From Micavibrio sp. (GTDB taxonomy: Bacteria; Pseudomonadota; Alphaproteobacteria; Micavibrionales; Micavibrionaceae): a DNA stretch of 64,000 nucleotides. Each line of letters starts with the position of its first letter. The first letter of the stretch is position 1. Shown here one piece after another: positions 24,734 through 32,790 of the stretch. The stretch is from positions 154,113-218,112 of the forward strand of contig JAPJQV010000004.1 of assembly GCA_030824965.1 (NCBI GenBank), in the 5' to 3' direction. The position numbers and the translations under genes are program-made. The notes below the pieces were generated by a model. That model was not told the DNA's origin. It searched no databases and was given only the letters and a program-made list of their open reading frames with translations.

Positions 24734-25338
24734 GTAAGGAATTACAGGATAAAAACCGCCGCACGGGGCTTGCGGTCTTGGGTATTATTCTGGCCATGCT
24801 GGTTCTTTCTTATGCCTCCGTGCCGCTTTACCGCCTGTTTTGCCAGGTCACGGGATTTGGCGGCAAGGCTGAACAGGTAGACGGCGCAAGCGGCGAGATT
24901 TTCGACCGTGAAATCACTGTTCGCTTCAATTCTGATGTCAATTCGAACCTGCCTTGGGATTTTAAAGCCGATACGCCTGAGGTAAAGGTCAAGGTCGGGC
25001 AGGAAATGCTGATTTCTTTCACCGCGACCAATTTAAGCCGTGAGGCGGTTGCCGGCACCGCCATGTATAACGTCACGCCGGGCAGCGCCGGAAAGTATTT
25101 CAATAAGACCCAGTGTTTTTGTTTCAACTACCAACTGATCGCACCGGGCAAAACGGCGCATTTCCCGGTCGTTTTCTATATCGACCCGAAAATCATGAAA
25201 GACCGGGAAAATGACGGCCTGAAAACCATCACTCTTTCTTATACTTTCTTCAAAGCGGATAGCCCGGAGCTTGAACAAGCGTTAGAAGCCTTTTACAATG
25301 ATCCGAAATCGGCTAATAAAGCCATACCTGTTAATTAA
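24730..25338 (+). CDS. ctaG: Cytochrome c oxidase assembly protein CtaG (Cox11 family)
   Basis: 202 residues. One N-terminal membrane anchor (about 13-33) and a periplasmic immunoglobulin-like domain that delivers copper to the CuB site of subunit I. The copper-binding motif is visible in KTQCFCFNYQLIAPG, and the membrane-proximal Cys in RLFCQVTGFGG is also conserved. Start overlaps the previous TGA. ctaE follows 18 bases later. Confidence 0.96.
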   Translation: MSKELQDKNRRTGLAVLGIILAMLVLSYASVPLYRLFCQVTGFGGKAEQVDGASGEIFDREITVRFNSDVNSNLPWDFKADTPEVKVKVGQEMLISFTATNLSREAVAGTAMYNVTPGSAGKYFNKTQCFCFNYQLIAPGKTAHFPVVFYIDPKIMKDRENDGLKTITLSYTFFKADSPELEQALEAFYNDPKSANKAIPVN

Positions 25339-25356
25339 CCAATCAAGAGTCCTTAA

Positions 25357-26277
25357 ATGTCCGACGAAATCGAATACGGCACAACCGGCAAACCTCACCC
25401 TTATCACCTTGTCCGGCCCAGTATTTGGCCTTTAGCTTCTTCCTTCGCTGCCGGGCTTCTTGCAGTTGGCGCCGTTTTGTTTATGCACGATTTCAAGATC
25501 GGCGAATTCAAAGTTGGGTATTCCGGCCTGATTGCGGGATTTCTTTGCGTTCTGGCTTGCATGTTCTTTTGGTGGAAAGACATTATCTACGAGACTGTTT
25601 ATGAAACCGTTCATAACAAAATCACCGAAGTCGGTCTGCGTTACGGCATGGCGCTGTTTATCGCTTCCGAAGTCATGTTTTTCGTCGCCTTCTTCTGGGC
25701 GTTTTTCGAAGCCTCCCTCTACCCGCATGAAGCGCATCAGGTTCTTCGCACCGAATATACCAAAGGCGTATGGCCGCCTCCGCAATTCCTGGCTGTGCCA
25801 CCATTCGATCTGCCGCTTATGATGACGCTTGTTCTGCTACTTTCCGGTTGCACAACAACATGGGCGCACCATGCTATTTTAAAGAACGACCAGAAGGGCT
25901 TTATCGAAGCGTTAACCTATACCGTGATCCTTGGCGTTATCTTCCTTGGCATTCAGGTTTTCGAATACACGCATACGACGTTTAAATTTAAAGACGGAAT
26001 CTTCCCATCGACATTCTACATGGCGACCGGCTTCCACGGCTTCCATGTCTTCGTCGGCACGATCTTTCTTTTCGTTTGCTGGATGCGGGCGAAAAAGGGA
26101 CAGTTCTCCGCCGAAAAACATTTCGGTTTCGAAGCCGCCGCATGGTACTGGCATTTTGTTGACGTTGTCTGGCTATTCCTTTTCGTCGCTATTTACTGGT
26201 GGGGCGGCACGATCGGCGTCGGCGATGTTGAAGCGGCCAGAGCCGCTAATGGCATTGTCCTCCCGGCAGGGCATTAA
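25357..26277 (+). CDS. ctaE: Cytochrome c oxidase subunit III
   Basis: 306 residues, seven membrane helices. Non-catalytic core subunit of the aa3 oxidase that stabilises the proton path and binds lipids. Family landmarks: HPYHLVRPSIWPL at the N-terminus, RYGMALFIASEVMFFVAFFW, TGFHGFHVFVGT and AAWYWHFVDVVWLFLF near the C-terminus. It is followed by a strong terminator at 26285-26310. Confidence 0.97.
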   Translation: MSDEIEYGTTGKPHPYHLVRPSIWPLASSFAAGLLAVGAVLFMHDFKIGEFKVGYSGLIAGFLCVLACMFFWWKDIIYETVYETVHNKITEVGLRYGMALFIASEVMFFVAFFWAFFEASLYPHEAHQVLRTEYTKGVWPPPQFLAVPPFDLPLMMTLVLLLSGCTTTWAHHAILKNDQKGFIEALTYTVILGVIFLGIQVFEYTHTTFKFKDGIFPSTFYMATGFHGFHVFVGTIFLFVCWMRAKKGQFSAEKHFGFEAAAWYWHFVDVVWLFLFVAIYWWGGTIGVGDVEAARAANGIVLPAGH

Positions 26278-26284
26278 TAACTTA

Positions 26285-26310
26285 AAAATCCCGGCAAAAG
26301 CCGGGATTTT
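26285..26310 (+). terminator. Rho-independent terminator after ctaE
   Basis: AAAATCCCGGC, loop AAAA, GCCGGGATTTT: eleven paired bases ending in T. It lies between ctaE and the DUF983 gene, so the last two genes need read-through or their own promoter. The stem is symmetrical and could act on both strands. Confidence 0.9.
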
Positions 26311-26324
26311 GTTATAAGGTAACC

Positions 26325-26687
26325 ATGAGCTTATTATCTGACATTTCCCAGTCCTTCAAATGCAAATGCCCACGCTGCGGCAAAGGTGACCTGTTCCAAA
26401 AGGGATTTTTAAATCTCAACCTGAACGAAAGCTGCACTTCCTGCGATCTTGATCTCGCCAAAAACGACAGCGCCGATGGTCCGGCTGTCTTTCTTATTTT
26501 CATTCTTGGTTTTCTGATCGTTCCCTTAGCCCTTCTAATCGACTCGCTTTTCCAGCTTCCCATCACTGTCCATTTACTGCTTTGGACTCCCCTTTGCCTC
26601 GCGATCATTTTAGGGCTTTTAAAACCGACCAAGGCTTTGGTCATTTCTCTTCAATGGAAACACCGCGCTTCTGACTGGACCAAATGA
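26325..26687 (+). CDS. DUF983 zinc-ribbon membrane protein
   Basis: 120 residues. The N-terminus has two Cys pairs, CPRCGKGDLF and CTSCDLDL, typical of the DUF983 zinc-ribbon, followed by two hydrophobic helices (about 50-70 and 78-97). DUF983 genes lie between ctaE and SURF1 in many alphaproteobacteria, so an assembly role for the oxidase is likely but unproven. Its TGA overlaps the next start by ATGA. Confidence 0.92.
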   Translation: MSLLSDISQSFKCKCPRCGKGDLFQKGFLNLNLNESCTSCDLDLAKNDSADGPAVFLIFILGFLIVPLALLIDSLFQLPITVHLLLWTPLCLAIILGLLKPTKALVISLQWKHRASDWTK

Positions 26688-27346
26688 ATACAAAGAAAGC
26701 ATCCTTCACTGTTTTTATGCTGGTTTGCATTTCAATTTTCTGCATGCTCGGGTTTTGGCAAATACAACGTCTGCATTGGAAACGGGCGATAATTGCAGAA
26801 CTCGATAAAGCCTATGCGATAAACATTGACCTGCCTTATGTCACAAATGATAAAATCGCCAACTTGAAAGAAAATCAGTATCTGCGCGGCAAGTTTAAAG
26901 GCTACTTGGATTTCTCAAAGGCGTTCAAGCTTCAGGGGCAAATCGATAACGGAAAATCCACAAATCATACAATAGTCCCGTATATAATTTCGAATGATCT
27001 GACTATTCTTGTCGATTTTGGAGCGGACCATAAAGAAAATCATGATAACGGAAAAGTTGTAATAACCGGATTATTGCGAAACGCGCCGAAAACCAATACT
27101 TTTACGCCCGATAACGATCCGGTTAAAAATATTTGGTATTCGATCGATCCGGTTCAGTTAAAGATTGGAAATTTAAAACCGCTTGTGCTTTTGCCGGAGC
27201 AAACGCCATGGAAGAAATACCCCGCCACAAAACCACAACTGCGTAATAACCATCTGCAATATGCAATTTTCTGGTTTACGCTAGCCGCGGTAATTGCGGG
27301 GCTTACAGCCTTCTATTTAAAGAAAATCTCTAAGACTACTCGTTAA
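26684..27346 (+). CDS. SURF1 family cytochrome oxidase assembly protein
   Basis: 220 residues with the SURF1 layout: one helix at each end (about 8-25 and 192-212) and a periplasmic domain between. Motifs GFWQIQRLHWK after TM1 and NNHLQYAIFWFTLA at TM2 are diagnostic. SURF1 helps insert haem a into subunit I. It is the last gene of the cluster; its 3' end overlaps the convergent secreted-protein gene by 11 bases. Confidence 0.95.
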   Translation: MNTKKASFTVFMLVCISIFCMLGFWQIQRLHWKRAIIAELDKAYAINIDLPYVTNDKIANLKENQYLRGKFKGYLDFSKAFKLQGQIDNGKSTNHTIVPYIISNDLTILVDFGADHKENHDNGKVVITGLLRNAPKTNTFTPDNDPVKNIWYSIDPVQLKIGNLKPLVLLPEQTPWKKYPATKPQLRNNHLQYAIFWFTLAAVIAGLTAFYLKKISKTTR

Positions 27347-27725
27347 TAGGCGTGCGGTTTTTATTCTTGTAACCAATGCGCCAGCTTTTCGGACGGGTCC
27401 AGTCATTGGTCACAGGCTTATTCTGATCATTGACGACATTGTAAGCCGACATTTTCGAATAACCCTGATCGGATTTTGTAAATGTATTTCCCTGTGCCGG
27501 GGCAGGTGTTTTATCAGGAACGATATAAGCGCCACCTTTAAGCGGGCCGGTTTTTTTCGGCTCTACTATCGTTTTCGCCTGAGTTGGTGCTGTTGCCTGA
27601 ACCGATGCGGCAGGTGCTTGCGGCGTTTGCGACGGCGTTGTCAGCGTATTGAAATCGGCCGCCTGCGCCAAACCGGAAATAGAAAATACGGAAAGAGAAA
27701 CGGATAATAGTGCAAATTTTTTCAT
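27336..27725 (-). CDS. Hypothetical exported Pro/Ala-rich protein
   Basis: 129 residues. Signal peptide (MKKFALLSVSLSVFSISGLAQA), then a low-complexity Thr/Pro/Ala/Gln stretch (about 25-60) and a conserved-looking C-terminal part with KGGAYIVPDKTP, YSKMSAYNVVNDQ and DWTRPKSWRIGYKNKN. I do not recognise it. It is soluble and basic, hence probably periplasmic. AAAGGAG lies before the ATG at good spacing. It overlaps SURF1 tail to tail by 11 bases. Confidence 0.8.
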   Translation of the reverse strand: MKKFALLSVSLSVFSISGLAQAADFNTLTTPSQTPQAPAASVQATAPTQAKTIVEPKKTGPLKGGAYIVPDKTPAPAQGNTFTKSDQGYSKMSAYNVVNDQNKPVTNDWTRPKSWRIGYKNKNRTPINE

Positions 27726-27814
27726 TTTAACTCCTTTAAGATCATCCTTTAAAATGAGCAGTTTGCATTATTTTTCAAGGCTTTTCTCTTCTTAGATTTC
27801 ATTTGAAAAATATC

Positions 27815-27926
27815 GTGCATCGAAGCGTCAGGCTTCTCAGAAAAGCCACCCCGTCTTTTGGCTGCTCACAAAGACAACGGCGGCACTCTATCATCATCGC
27901 AAGCGAAACCTGTGTACCTCGTGGTT
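27815..27926. other. Non-coding stretch with several short inverted repeats, possible structured RNA
   Basis: In the 259-base gap between the exported-protein gene and the M23 gene I see at least three helices: GAAGC-GTCAG-GCTTC near 27818, GTCTTT paired with AAAGAC around 27853-27876, and GAAACC paired with GGTTC near 27904-27926. They are followed by the hairpin at 27934-27959, so a plus-strand transcript of roughly 150 bases would end in a terminator. I could not match it to 6S, SRP, tmRNA or RNase P. Strand and identity are open. Confidence 0.25.
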
Positions 27927-27933
27927 CAATAGA

Positions 27934-27959
27934 AAAAAAGGACCCGAAAGCCCTTTTTT
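27934..27959 (-). terminator. Symmetric A/T-flanked terminator after the M23 peptidase gene
   Basis: AAAAAAGG and CCTTTTTT pair around a short ACCCGAAAGC loop. It begins 25 bases past the stop of the minus-strand M23 gene. The run of T on either side means it could also end a plus-strand transcript coming from 27800. Confidence 0.65.
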
Positions 27960-27984
27960 CTAAATTCTATCATAGTTGTTAAAT

Positions 27985-29517
27985 CTATTCGATTGAGCCT
28001 TCGGCATTGACACCTCTTGCCGATGCAAGGCGTGTCGCGGAGGTTTTGCGGACATATTCCTGGTCGAAGCTCCGCATTTGGGCTTTAAATTTGCGCAGTT
28101 CTTCGCCTTTTAAGGACTTATCTTCCGCGGCGATTTTAACCGAGCGCGGGTTTACCTGAACACCGTTGACGAATATTTCATAGTGAAGATGCGGACCTGT
28201 CGAGCGACCTGTTGTCCCGACATAAGCAATAACCTGACCTTGTTTGACCCGCACACCCGGACGAATACCGGCGGCAAAGCGGCTCGTATGCGCATAGGCC
28301 GTGGCAAGCTTGGAATTGTGACGGATTTTCACGTAGTTGCCGAAAGAGCTGAATCGTCCGGCGCGTTCAACTTTACCGTCGGCAGCCGCGTAAATAGGCG
28401 TACCGGTCGGCGCGGCAAAGTCTATTCCTTTGTGCATTTTGGTATAACCGAGAATCGGATGCTTGCGAGCGCCGAATCCTGAACTTACGCGACCGAAAGC
28501 GATAGGCGTTTTCATCAGACCGCCGCCGCCCTTGCGGATGCTTTTACCGTCAGCTGTGTAATAGTCTTCGTTACCATCTCTGTCTTTATATCGGTATAGG
28601 GAAAACTCACGACCACCGATCACCATGCGGGCATGAACGATTTCACCGGTCTTGGCCACATATCCGTCTTTGGTTTCCACACTGTTATAAAGAACTTCCA
28701 ATTTGTCGCCTTGCTTGATATCGCGCTGGAAATCGACTGCATAGGAAAACATCTTAATCGCATTGGCGGTAATCGTATCGGGCAGGTTGGCTTTTTCAGC
28801 GCTGCCATAAAGAGAGCCGTCAATTACTACGCGCGCGGCGCGGCGGGTTTCGTTAACTTCCTTTTCGTCTAGGCGAGAATTTAATTCACCGTTTTCGCTG
28901 CGCTCGATATGCAGGGTCTTTAAAGGATCAATTGTAAAGGAGACTTTGGAAAGGTTGAGGTTGGAGCCTGAATTATCCGGCTCGAGGCGAAGATCAAGTT
29001 TCTGACCGGCGCGGAGCTTTTTCATGTTGAAATGCTCGGATACCGCTTCGACGACATTATGCGCTTCTTCTGTCGCGACACCGGCATCGACTAAAACCGA
29101 AGAGAATGTATCGCCACGACCAACTTCAACCGATACATCAACAGGGCCGGTCTGTTCGATAGCTGGTTTATCGTTGACCAGCGCGGCGGATTCGATGGCT
29201 CTGGTCTCGCGGCGGATCTGGCCTTCTGAATCGCGGAACGGGTTGAGACCGGATAATGTATTCCCCGCGGCAGGTTCGATGGAAGCTAATTCTTCGACGG
29301 AAGGTCCTGCCGTATATTCCATGCGCAAAGCGCTTGGCGCTGCCAATGCACCGGCCACGGCCATGACGGCGAAACCGGAAACGACATAACGAAGACGCAA
29401 ACGATTGCTGCGAGTTAGAATATGACGTGTTTTGAACGGAATTACGCGATTGATCGTACCAAGCATAGCAGGAGCGGAAAACGCACGAAATAGATTAGGC
29501 AGTTGATTAATTGTCAT
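27985..29517 (-). CDS. M23 family (LytM-domain) murein endopeptidase, MepM-like
   Basis: 510 residues. A basic N-terminal cytoplasmic stretch, one signal anchor (about 46-64), a LysM/OapA-like region (VEVGRGDTFSSVLVDAG, about 130-150), a linker domain, and a C-terminal LytM domain. The active-site metal ligands are His362 and Asp366 in HKGID, and His445 in HLHYE; SSGFGARKHPILG precedes them. Since all ligands are present, it should be an active DD-endopeptidase cutting peptidoglycan cross-links in the periplasm, as MepM does in growth or division. A charged 60-residue tail follows. The 288 bases upstream hold an inverted repeat but no clear promoter. Confidence 0.92.
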   Translation of the reverse strand: MTINQLPNLFRAFSAPAMLGTINRVIPFKTRHILTRSNRLRLRYVVSGFAVMAVAGALAAPSALRMEYTAGPSVEELASIEPAAGNTLSGLNPFRDSEGQIRRETRAIESAALVNDKPAIEQTGPVDVSVEVGRGDTFSSVLVDAGVATEEAHNVVEAVSEHFNMKKLRAGQKLDLRLEPDNSGSNLNLSKVSFTIDPLKTLHIERSENGELNSRLDEKEVNETRRAARVVIDGSLYGSAEKANLPDTITANAIKMFSYAVDFQRDIKQGDKLEVLYNSVETKDGYVAKTGEIVHARMVIGGREFSLYRYKDRDGNEDYYTADGKSIRKGGGGLMKTPIAFGRVSSGFGARKHPILGYTKMHKGIDFAAPTGTPIYAAADGKVERAGRFSSFGNYVKIRHNSKLATAYAHTSRFAAGIRPGVRVKQGQVIAYVGTTGRSTGPHLHYEIFVNGVQVNPRSVKIAAEDKSLKGEELRKFKAQMRSFDQEYVRKTSATRLASARGVNAEGSIE

Positions 29518-29599
29518 GTTGTCTTAATTTTGATCGGTATGGATGGGACGTTTCTTTGATTCGTCTTGGTTTCCTAATATCCGTTTTCGGTTAAGCAAT

Positions 29600-29649
29600 G
29601 ACATGCTCGACGCGGTTGCAACTAATAAGTGCATCTTGTTTAGCATGTC
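29600..29649. repeat. Inverted repeat upstream of the M23 gene
   Basis: GACATGCT (29600-29607) and AGCATGTC (29642-29649) are perfect 8-base complements separated by 34 bases; a palindrome GTTGCAAC lies inside. This 29518-29805 gap otherwise holds no gene I can support; a 62-codon plus-strand reading frame there has no ribosome-binding site. Confidence 0.35.
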
Positions 29650-29805
29650 TGGGCATTTTTTCAAAGCCCTACCCTCTATTGTCCACAAGGCCAGCCATCA
29701 GGCTAAAAACGGTCTGTGAAGCGGTGATAATCTCTATAGAGACTATTTCCATGAGTCAAACGATTAGGGAAAAGCTAAGCTATTGAATTCAATGCCATTT
29801 TCCAA

Positions 29806-30345
29806 TTAACCGGGCTTTTTTCCACCGTTCATTCGGTAGAATCCTTGATATCCGGGCTTTAATTCCTCGGTTGGCCCCCCAGACTGGACGGGCCTGGGCG
29901 CAAATTTTCCCAAAGAAATCAGACGGTCATACATGACAATTGCTCCGGCAACGCCGACATTGATGCAGAATTTCATAGGTATTTTGATCGTAAAATCGCA
30001 TTTTTCCAGCATTTGCGCCGATACATTACCCATTTCAGGGCCCAGTATATAAGCAGCCGTAGTCGGATGACGGAAACTTGGTAACTCAATCGCATTCTCG
30101 ACAAGTTCTACCGCGACGAGGCGGCATCCTCGCGGCAGATCAAGAGCCTCTACAGATTCATATTCATAGTAAGGAACATGATCGAAAGAGCCGGAGGTAT
30201 CGGTTTGCTGTATACCTCGGACATCAGTATTCGGTGAGACGGTAAAAAAGAAGCTCGCCCCGAAGGCGTGGGCCGACCTGACAAGACTACCGACATTCTG
30301 TGGCTTGTGAATTCCCTCAACTCCGATACCGAAAAATCCGCGCAT
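29806..30345 (-). CDS. TrmH/SpoU family RNA 2'-O-methyltransferase
   Basis: 179 residues. Single SPOUT domain with all three motifs: NVGSLVRSAHAFGA, AAYILGPEMGNVS and IPMKFCINVGVAGAIVMYDR, which form the SAM-binding knot. It lacks the N-terminal RNA-binding extension of TrmH or RlmB, so the substrate (tRNA or rRNA) cannot be told. A basic C-terminal tail (about 150-179) may contact RNA. It stands alone between the M23 gene and the orphan pair. Confidence 0.9.
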   Translation of the reverse strand: MRGFFGIGVEGIHKPQNVGSLVRSAHAFGASFFFTVSPNTDVRGIQQTDTSGSFDHVPYYEYESVEALDLPRGCRLVAVELVENAIELPSFRHPTTAAYILGPEMGNVSAQMLEKCDFTIKIPMKFCINVGVAGAIVMYDRLISLGKFAPRPVQSGGPTEELKPGYQGFYRMNGGKKPG

Positions 30346-30399
30346 GCTTATCCTTTACTACGATGCGCAACATGTAGCCTATAACGGCTGTAAAGAAAA

Positions 30400-30684
30400 C
30401 TATCGAGGCGTTAAGGCGTTATTTACGGTCACCGGCAACATTCGAGAACGTCTCAGCCTATCACAGGCGATAAGAGCGTTCATGATTTCCCCTTCGGAAA
30501 CCTGTAAGCCTTCCCATTGATCGGCTAGCCGATACTGCCAGCGACTACTCAGTTTTTCTCTCAAAGCGTTCTCGGAAGTTATAATTTCAGGCGCCTTCCG
30601 GGTCTGACGATCTTCACCCAACTCGCAAAATACGGCGTTGGGTTCATTGCTCCGCCAGATTGCCTTTAAAAATGCCAGTCTCAT
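30400..30684 (-). CDS. Hypothetical protein (94 aa), second of an orphan pair
   Basis: 94 residues, soluble, charged, no motif that I recognise; the body contains KAIWRSNEP, a Trp-rich SSRWQYRLADQWEGLQ segment and a DRLRRSRMLP tail. The ATG at 30684 follows the stop of the upstream gene by a single base, and AAGAGG inside that gene provides a ribosome-binding site, so the two are coupled. A longer frame from 30720 would overlap the upstream gene and is less likely. Confidence 0.65.
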   Translation of the reverse strand: MRLAFLKAIWRSNEPNAVFCELGEDRQTRKAPEIITSENALREKLSSRWQYRLADQWEGLQVSEGEIMNALIACDRLRRSRMLPVTVNNALTPR

Positions 30685-30685
30685 G

Positions 30686-31276
30686 TTAGCCTCTTGAATA
30701 TGCCGGAGTATACAGGTCACTCCTTGTTCTGATTTTCGGGCCGATCGCCGTCAGCTCTTTTATACCTTTGCACAACTCGGCATCGGGAAAGCTTAACGCT
30801 GGTTTTTCCAAAGGACAATTGAGCAAGCTCTCGAAGTGATTTCCTTCCGTGCCGCGAATATGCTCTTTGAGTTCATCAAGCCTATAATCATGGAAGTCGC
30901 CCGATGAACGCTGCATGTAACGGGCAAGCCATTCACCGTCTTTCGGGTGCAGGCTATGGAAACGGTAGTCTTCATCAGGACAGGCGCGGGCTTCCCGGTG
31001 CAGTCGGTTGGCTACGGTGATAAAACGTTGCTTCAACCAGTTCTGGCGTTCGCGCTCAGCCTTGCCGAGCTGATCTACAGGTAATTTATAACAACCTTCT
31101 GTTATGTGAGTCACGCGCGTTGCAAGCTGTACCCGCTGACTCATATTCTGAATACTGGAATCGTAAATAAAAATCTGATGCCCGCCAATCCTGGGATTTT
31201 TCGGAACGAACCAGCTCCCCGCTTCTTTTTGATGTAAAGCATGTCTTTTGAACCGCAGTTCAATTTTCTCATCCAT
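30686..31276 (-). CDS. Hypothetical protein (196 aa), first of an orphan pair
   Basis: 196 residues, soluble and basic-acidic mixed, rich in Arg, His and Glu. No family recognised. Visible segments: IELRFKRHALHQKEAGSW, GHQIFIYDSS, KAERERQNWLKQRF and RYMQRSSGDFHDYRLDEL. The ATG at 31276 is chosen because GGAG stands 8 bases before it; two ATGs further upstream (31282, 31291) sit too close to or before that site. The 94-residue gene follows with one base between. No membrane segment or signal peptide is seen. Confidence 0.68.
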   Translation of the reverse strand: MDEKIELRFKRHALHQKEAGSWFVPKNPRIGGHQIFIYDSSIQNMSQRVQLATRVTHITEGCYKLPVDQLGKAERERQNWLKQRFITVANRLHREARACPDEDYRFHSLHPKDGEWLARYMQRSSGDFHDYRLDELKEHIRGTEGNHFESLLNCPLEKPALSFPDAELCKGIKELTAIGPKIRTRSDLYTPAYSRG

Positions 31277-31337
31277 ACGCATAACTCCCATGTGTTTTTT
31301 GCATGAGCGTATGCCTGTTTACTAATATGAGCAAGAA

Positions 31338-32558
31338 TTATTTATTCAGGAATATTTCTATTCGATCCAACGCATCGTTAATTTTCGCAGTCGAAGCTCC
31401 GAAGCACATGCGAAGATAATCGCCACAGCCCGAACCGAACGAACACCCCGGTGCCACGGAGACACCGGCCTCGTCGATCAGGCGCCGGGCCAAAGAAAGA
31501 GAATCGCTTTCACCCTTGATGCGGAAAAAAGTATAGAAGCTCGCCGGTGGAGGATTAAAGATAATGCGCTCCATTTTATTGAACCGCTCCGTGATCAGGT
31601 CGAGATTTGTGCGCCAGTGCAGGCTTTGGTTTTTAATAAAGGTTTCACCATGGCGAAGCGCGGCAATACCGCCATACTGGGTAAACATCGGCGGTGCCAT
31701 ATATTCATAGAGCGCCATATCGTAGATTTTACTCTCAACACGCGAAGGCCCAATCAGCCACCCAAGCCGCCAGCCTGTCATTGCCCAGCTTTTGGAGAAA
31801 CTATTCACGATAAAAAGTTTGTCGTCAGGCTCCGAAACGTCCAGAAAGCTCGGTGCCCGTAAGGTGTTATAGGTCGTACGCGCGTATATTTCATCTGAAA
31901 CGATCCAGATGCCGCGCTCACGGGCGAACTCTATAACATCTTCCATATCTTCGCGCCCCATAACCCAGCCGGTAGGATTGGACGGTGTTACCAAAAGGAT
32001 CGCCTTTGTACGCTCCGTGCAGGCATCGAATAATTCGTTTAGATCAAGTTGCCACTCGCCGTTCGTTTCGGTCATACAGACTTCCCTGAACGTTGCTCCT
32101 GTCATCTCGATGATACCGATTAAATTCTTCCAGATAGGCGTTACGGCCAGAACTTCGTCGCCTTCGTCGAGGATCGATGTCAGCGCCAGATGAACCGCAG
32201 TTGTGCCGGATGCCGTTACAAAAATACGGTTTGTCGGAATGTTAAGATCAAATATCTGTGAATAATAAGTCGCGATTTCCTGACGAAACTCAGGTATGCC
32301 CAACGGCGGTGCGTAAAAAGTCTTTCCATCCTGCATAGCCTTGGTGGCCGCTTCGATAATGAAATCCGGCGTCGGTGCCTCGCCCTCGCCTTGCGCCAGT
32401 GAAATCGTATCGGGCCTCTGCTTGCCATAGCGCAGCAATTCCGCCGCCACATTCGGGGAAAGCTTTTCAAGGCATTTGCGGAAAGCGCGGCTTTCAGGCT
32501 TTAGAAGCGATTCTTGAGACGGAGGAAGATTAGTCGACATAGGCGAATTCATTAACAT
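31338..32558 (-). CDS. Class I/II PLP-dependent aminotransferase
   Basis: 406 residues, fold type I aminotransferase. PLP lysine in NSFSKSWAMTGWRLGW, with SNPTGWVM, SDEIYARTTY and a C-terminal RMCFGAS carrying the substrate-carboxylate Arg. It most resembles the broad aspartate/alanine/aromatic aminotransferase group; the true substrate is not clear. The start at 32558 has AGGG nine bases before it; two in-frame ATGs follow within 18 bases. The 230-base gap upstream contains a small Ala-rich frame and two palindromes. Confidence 0.9.
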   Translation of the reverse strand: MLMNSPMSTNLPPSQESLLKPESRAFRKCLEKLSPNVAAELLRYGKQRPDTISLAQGEGEAPTPDFIIEAATKAMQDGKTFYAPPLGIPEFRQEIATYYSQIFDLNIPTNRIFVTASGTTAVHLALTSILDEGDEVLAVTPIWKNLIGIIEMTGATFREVCMTETNGEWQLDLNELFDACTERTKAILLVTPSNPTGWVMGREDMEDVIEFARERGIWIVSDEIYARTTYNTLRAPSFLDVSEPDDKLFIVNSFSKSWAMTGWRLGWLIGPSRVESKIYDMALYEYMAPPMFTQYGGIAALRHGETFIKNQSLHWRTNLDLITERFNKMERIIFNPPPASFYTFFRIKGESDSLSLARRLIDEAGVSVAPGCSFGSGCGDYLRMCFGASTAKINDALDRIEIFLNK

Positions 32559-32616
32559 ATTTGCCGTCCCTGAAAAGGGCCCTTTTGGTTTTTTTGATTT
32601 TTATTTTCGATGGGGT

Positions 32617-32633
32617 GGATGCAACTGGCATCC
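32617..32633. repeat. Perfect hairpin in the leader of the aminotransferase gene
   Basis: GGATGC and GCATCC flank a five-base loop. No run of T follows on either strand, so it is not a classical terminator. A second palindrome, AAAAGGGCCCTTTT, is at 32573-32586. Both lie in the untranslated leader of the minus-strand aminotransferase message and could affect its stability or translation. Confidence 0.4.
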
Positions 32634-32653
32634 CTGGGGCAAATTTGAGCGGG

Positions 32654-32740
32654 CTAAGCCGCCGCCGCATACGCGGCCACCGCCGCTGCGATTGCTGCAG
32701 AGGCTAAAAGAGCAGCAGATTGTTGCGTATTGCGAAACAT
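32654..32740 (-). CDS. Candidate 28-residue Ala-rich hydrophobic peptide
   Basis: A short frame from ATG (32740) to TAG (32654) encodes 28 residues, of which about 15 are Ala: a polar head (MFRNTQQS) and a hydrophobic helix ALLASAAIAAAVAAYAAAA. It fits a small one-helix membrane peptide. It begins 50 bases after the glycosyltransferase gene in the same direction. No Shine-Dalgarno is visible before the ATG, which is the main argument against it; composition this skewed is hard to explain as random sequence. Confidence 0.4.
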   Translation of the reverse strand: MFRNTQQSAALLASAAIAAAVAAYAAAA

Positions 32741-32790
32741 AAATTAAGGATAAGCGAAAAGCCACCATCAAGGCAATATGAATTTCGCCC

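Noticed and set aside
32573..32586. AAAAGGGCCCTTTT as a terminator
   Set aside because: The palindrome leaves almost no loop, and no plus-strand gene lies upstream that would need it; only its presence is noted.
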